A DNA stretch of 64,000 nucleotides. It comes from Saprospiraceae bacterium. GTDB lineage: Bacteria > Bacteroidota > Bacteroidia > Chitinophagales > Saprospiraceae. The notes below the pieces were generated by a model that saw only the letters and a list, made by a program, of their open reading frames with translations, was not told the DNA's origin and made no database searches. Where the stretch lies: the NCBI GenBank assembly GCA_016708265.1, contig JADJGA010000011.1, positions 186,001-250,000 of the forward strand, in the 5' to 3' direction. Below, in pieces: positions 63,194 through 64,000 of this stretch (positions within the stretch are counted from its first letter, which is position 1; each line of letters opens with the position of its first letter). The translations under genes were made by a program, and so were the position numbers.

Positions 63194-64000
63194 TTATGTT
63201 ATGTCTTCTTTCATTTCGAGCTCCCTGTGCCTTAATGAAACATTCACATTGTATTTATTTCTGATGTGATCAGCAAAGTATTCAGCCATAAATACGGAAC
63301 GGTGCTGACCACCGGTACACCCGAAATTTATCATCAGATGGCCAAAATCGCGCTTTATATAATTTTCTACCGATATTTCAACAAGTTGTTTTACATGTAT
63401 GATAAATTTTTGGACATCTTCATCATTTTTAAGGAATTCAATCACTCTCAGATCTTTTCCAGTATGCTTCTTATACTGTTCATATCTTCCCGGATTGTCA
63501 AGAGCCCGGCAATCAAAGGCAAATCCGCCTCCATGACCTGATTCATCGACAGGAATTCCTCTTTTATATGAAAAACTATTAATACTCACTGTTAGTTTTT
63601 TCCTTTTTGTACCAATATCCAGCAATCGCTCCGACTCTGTAAGTTTGGTCAGTACCGGAATTAACGTCCTGAGTTTAACGGGAAGGTCAATTTTAGCAAG
63701 CACTTCCTTCATATTTTGAAGTGCATAGGGAATGCTGGCAAGAAAATGTGCCTTTTTCTCGTAAAAACCCCTGAAACCATATGCTCCCATCGCCTGCATT
63801 ATCCTGATCAGCACATAAGCATAATACAAAGAACGAAATTGATCAGAATCAATGTTTATATATTTTTTTAAATTCTTTATGTAGTATTCCAGCAATTCCT
63901 GCCGGATATCGTTCGGAATTGCTGCTTTTGCGTCATATAACAGTGATGCGACATCGTATTGCAATGCTCCTTTTCTTCCTCCCTGAAAATCTATAAAATA
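63194..64000 (-). CDS. Phosphotransferase fused to RapZ C-terminal domain (AmgK-like), partial
   Basis: The gene runs off the right edge of the window, so its start is missing. The visible part begins YFIDFQGGRKGALQYDVASLLYDAKAAI, the end of the kinase core (Asp-Phe motif) of the aminoglycoside-phosphotransferase family, close to AmgK. It continues through a helical bundle. From about 63610 to the end it is a RapZ C-terminal domain: LTVSINSFSYKRGIPVDESGHGGGFAFDCRALDNPGRYEQYK and DFGHLMINFGCTGGQHRSVFMAEYFADHI. This is a known fusion in Bacteroidota. The AmgK part phosphorylates MurNAc and GlcNAc; the RapZ-like part binds glucosamine-6-phosphate in E. coli and may sense it here. Confidence 0.85.
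   Translation of the reverse strand, partial: YFIDFQGGRKGALQYDVASLLYDAKAAIPNDIRQELLEYYIKNLKKYINIDSDQFRSLYYAYVLIRIMQAMGAYGFRGFYEKKAHFLASIPYALQNMKEVLAKIDLPVKLRTLIPVLTKLTESERLLDIGTKRKKLTVSINSFSYKRGIPVDESGHGGGFAFDCRALDNPGRYEQYKKHTGKDLRVIEFLKNDEDVQKFIIHVKQLVEISVENYIKRDFGHLMINFGCTGGQHRSVFMAEYFADHIRNKYNVNVSLRHRELEMKEDIT

Overview
The window is a low-GC chromosomal stretch from a Bacteroidota bacterium. The signs are C-terminal type IX secretion (T9SS) sorting domains in three exported proteins, an OstA-like protein, a DUF6794 protein, a phosphotransferase fused to a RapZ C-terminal domain, and tyrosine recombinases of the Bacteroidota type. A tyrosine phenol-lyase gene and a tungstate-type ABC transporter would suit an anaerobic or fermentative life; that part is inference.

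Region 1 (1-4853) looks like one end of a mobile element, all on the minus strand: a RecA/AAA-type ATPase cut by the window edge, a tyrosine recombinase in three frames, a DUF3987 ATPase, an excisionase-like HTH protein and an unknown protein. Region 2 (4854-15897) is a well-bounded integrative element of about 11 kb in a tRNA-Met(CAT) gene. The 51-bp 3' part of the tRNA is duplicated at 4854-4904 and 15847-15897, and A/T-rich repeats with the unit GCAATTTTTTT lie just inside both ends. It carries an integrase, an excisionase-like HTH protein, a protein with the three palm motifs of family A DNA polymerases (TV-Pol-like, frame-broken), then exported or unknown cargo and the wreck of a DNA adenine methylase.

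Region 3 (about 16-32.8 kb) is ordinary chromosome: tyrosine phenol-lyase, a T9SS-exported glycoside-hydrolase-like protein, a TPR lipoprotein, a fumarylacetoacetate-hydrolase-family enzyme, an OstA-like protein, envelope proteins, an LtaS-like phosphotransferase and TonB. Region 4 (33-40.2 kb) is a complete YbhFGRS/CecR-type exporter operon read leftwards: TetR repressor, TolC-like protein, HlyD-like adaptor, two ATPases and two ABC-2 permeases, with a perfect 16-bp palindrome just before the repressor start. Region 5 (41-51.4 kb) holds a dipeptidyl carboxypeptidase, a WtpABC-like tungstate/molybdate importer, a patatin, a GNAT enzyme, a DUF1801 protein, a T9SS esterase and a PagL-like lipid A deacylase.

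Region 6 (51.4-64 kb) has a nitroreductase gene split by a 1481-bp IS4-family element with a clean 10-bp target duplication, several envelope and peptidase genes, a PmeII-like restriction-modification pair, a damaged purD, a BatE-like protein, and a MurU/AmgK-like cell-wall recycling pair at the right edge. About ten frameshifts, mostly in homopolymer runs and some in housekeeping-type genes, suggest that many broken frames are sequence errors. The purD deletion and the methylase wreck are not explained that way.
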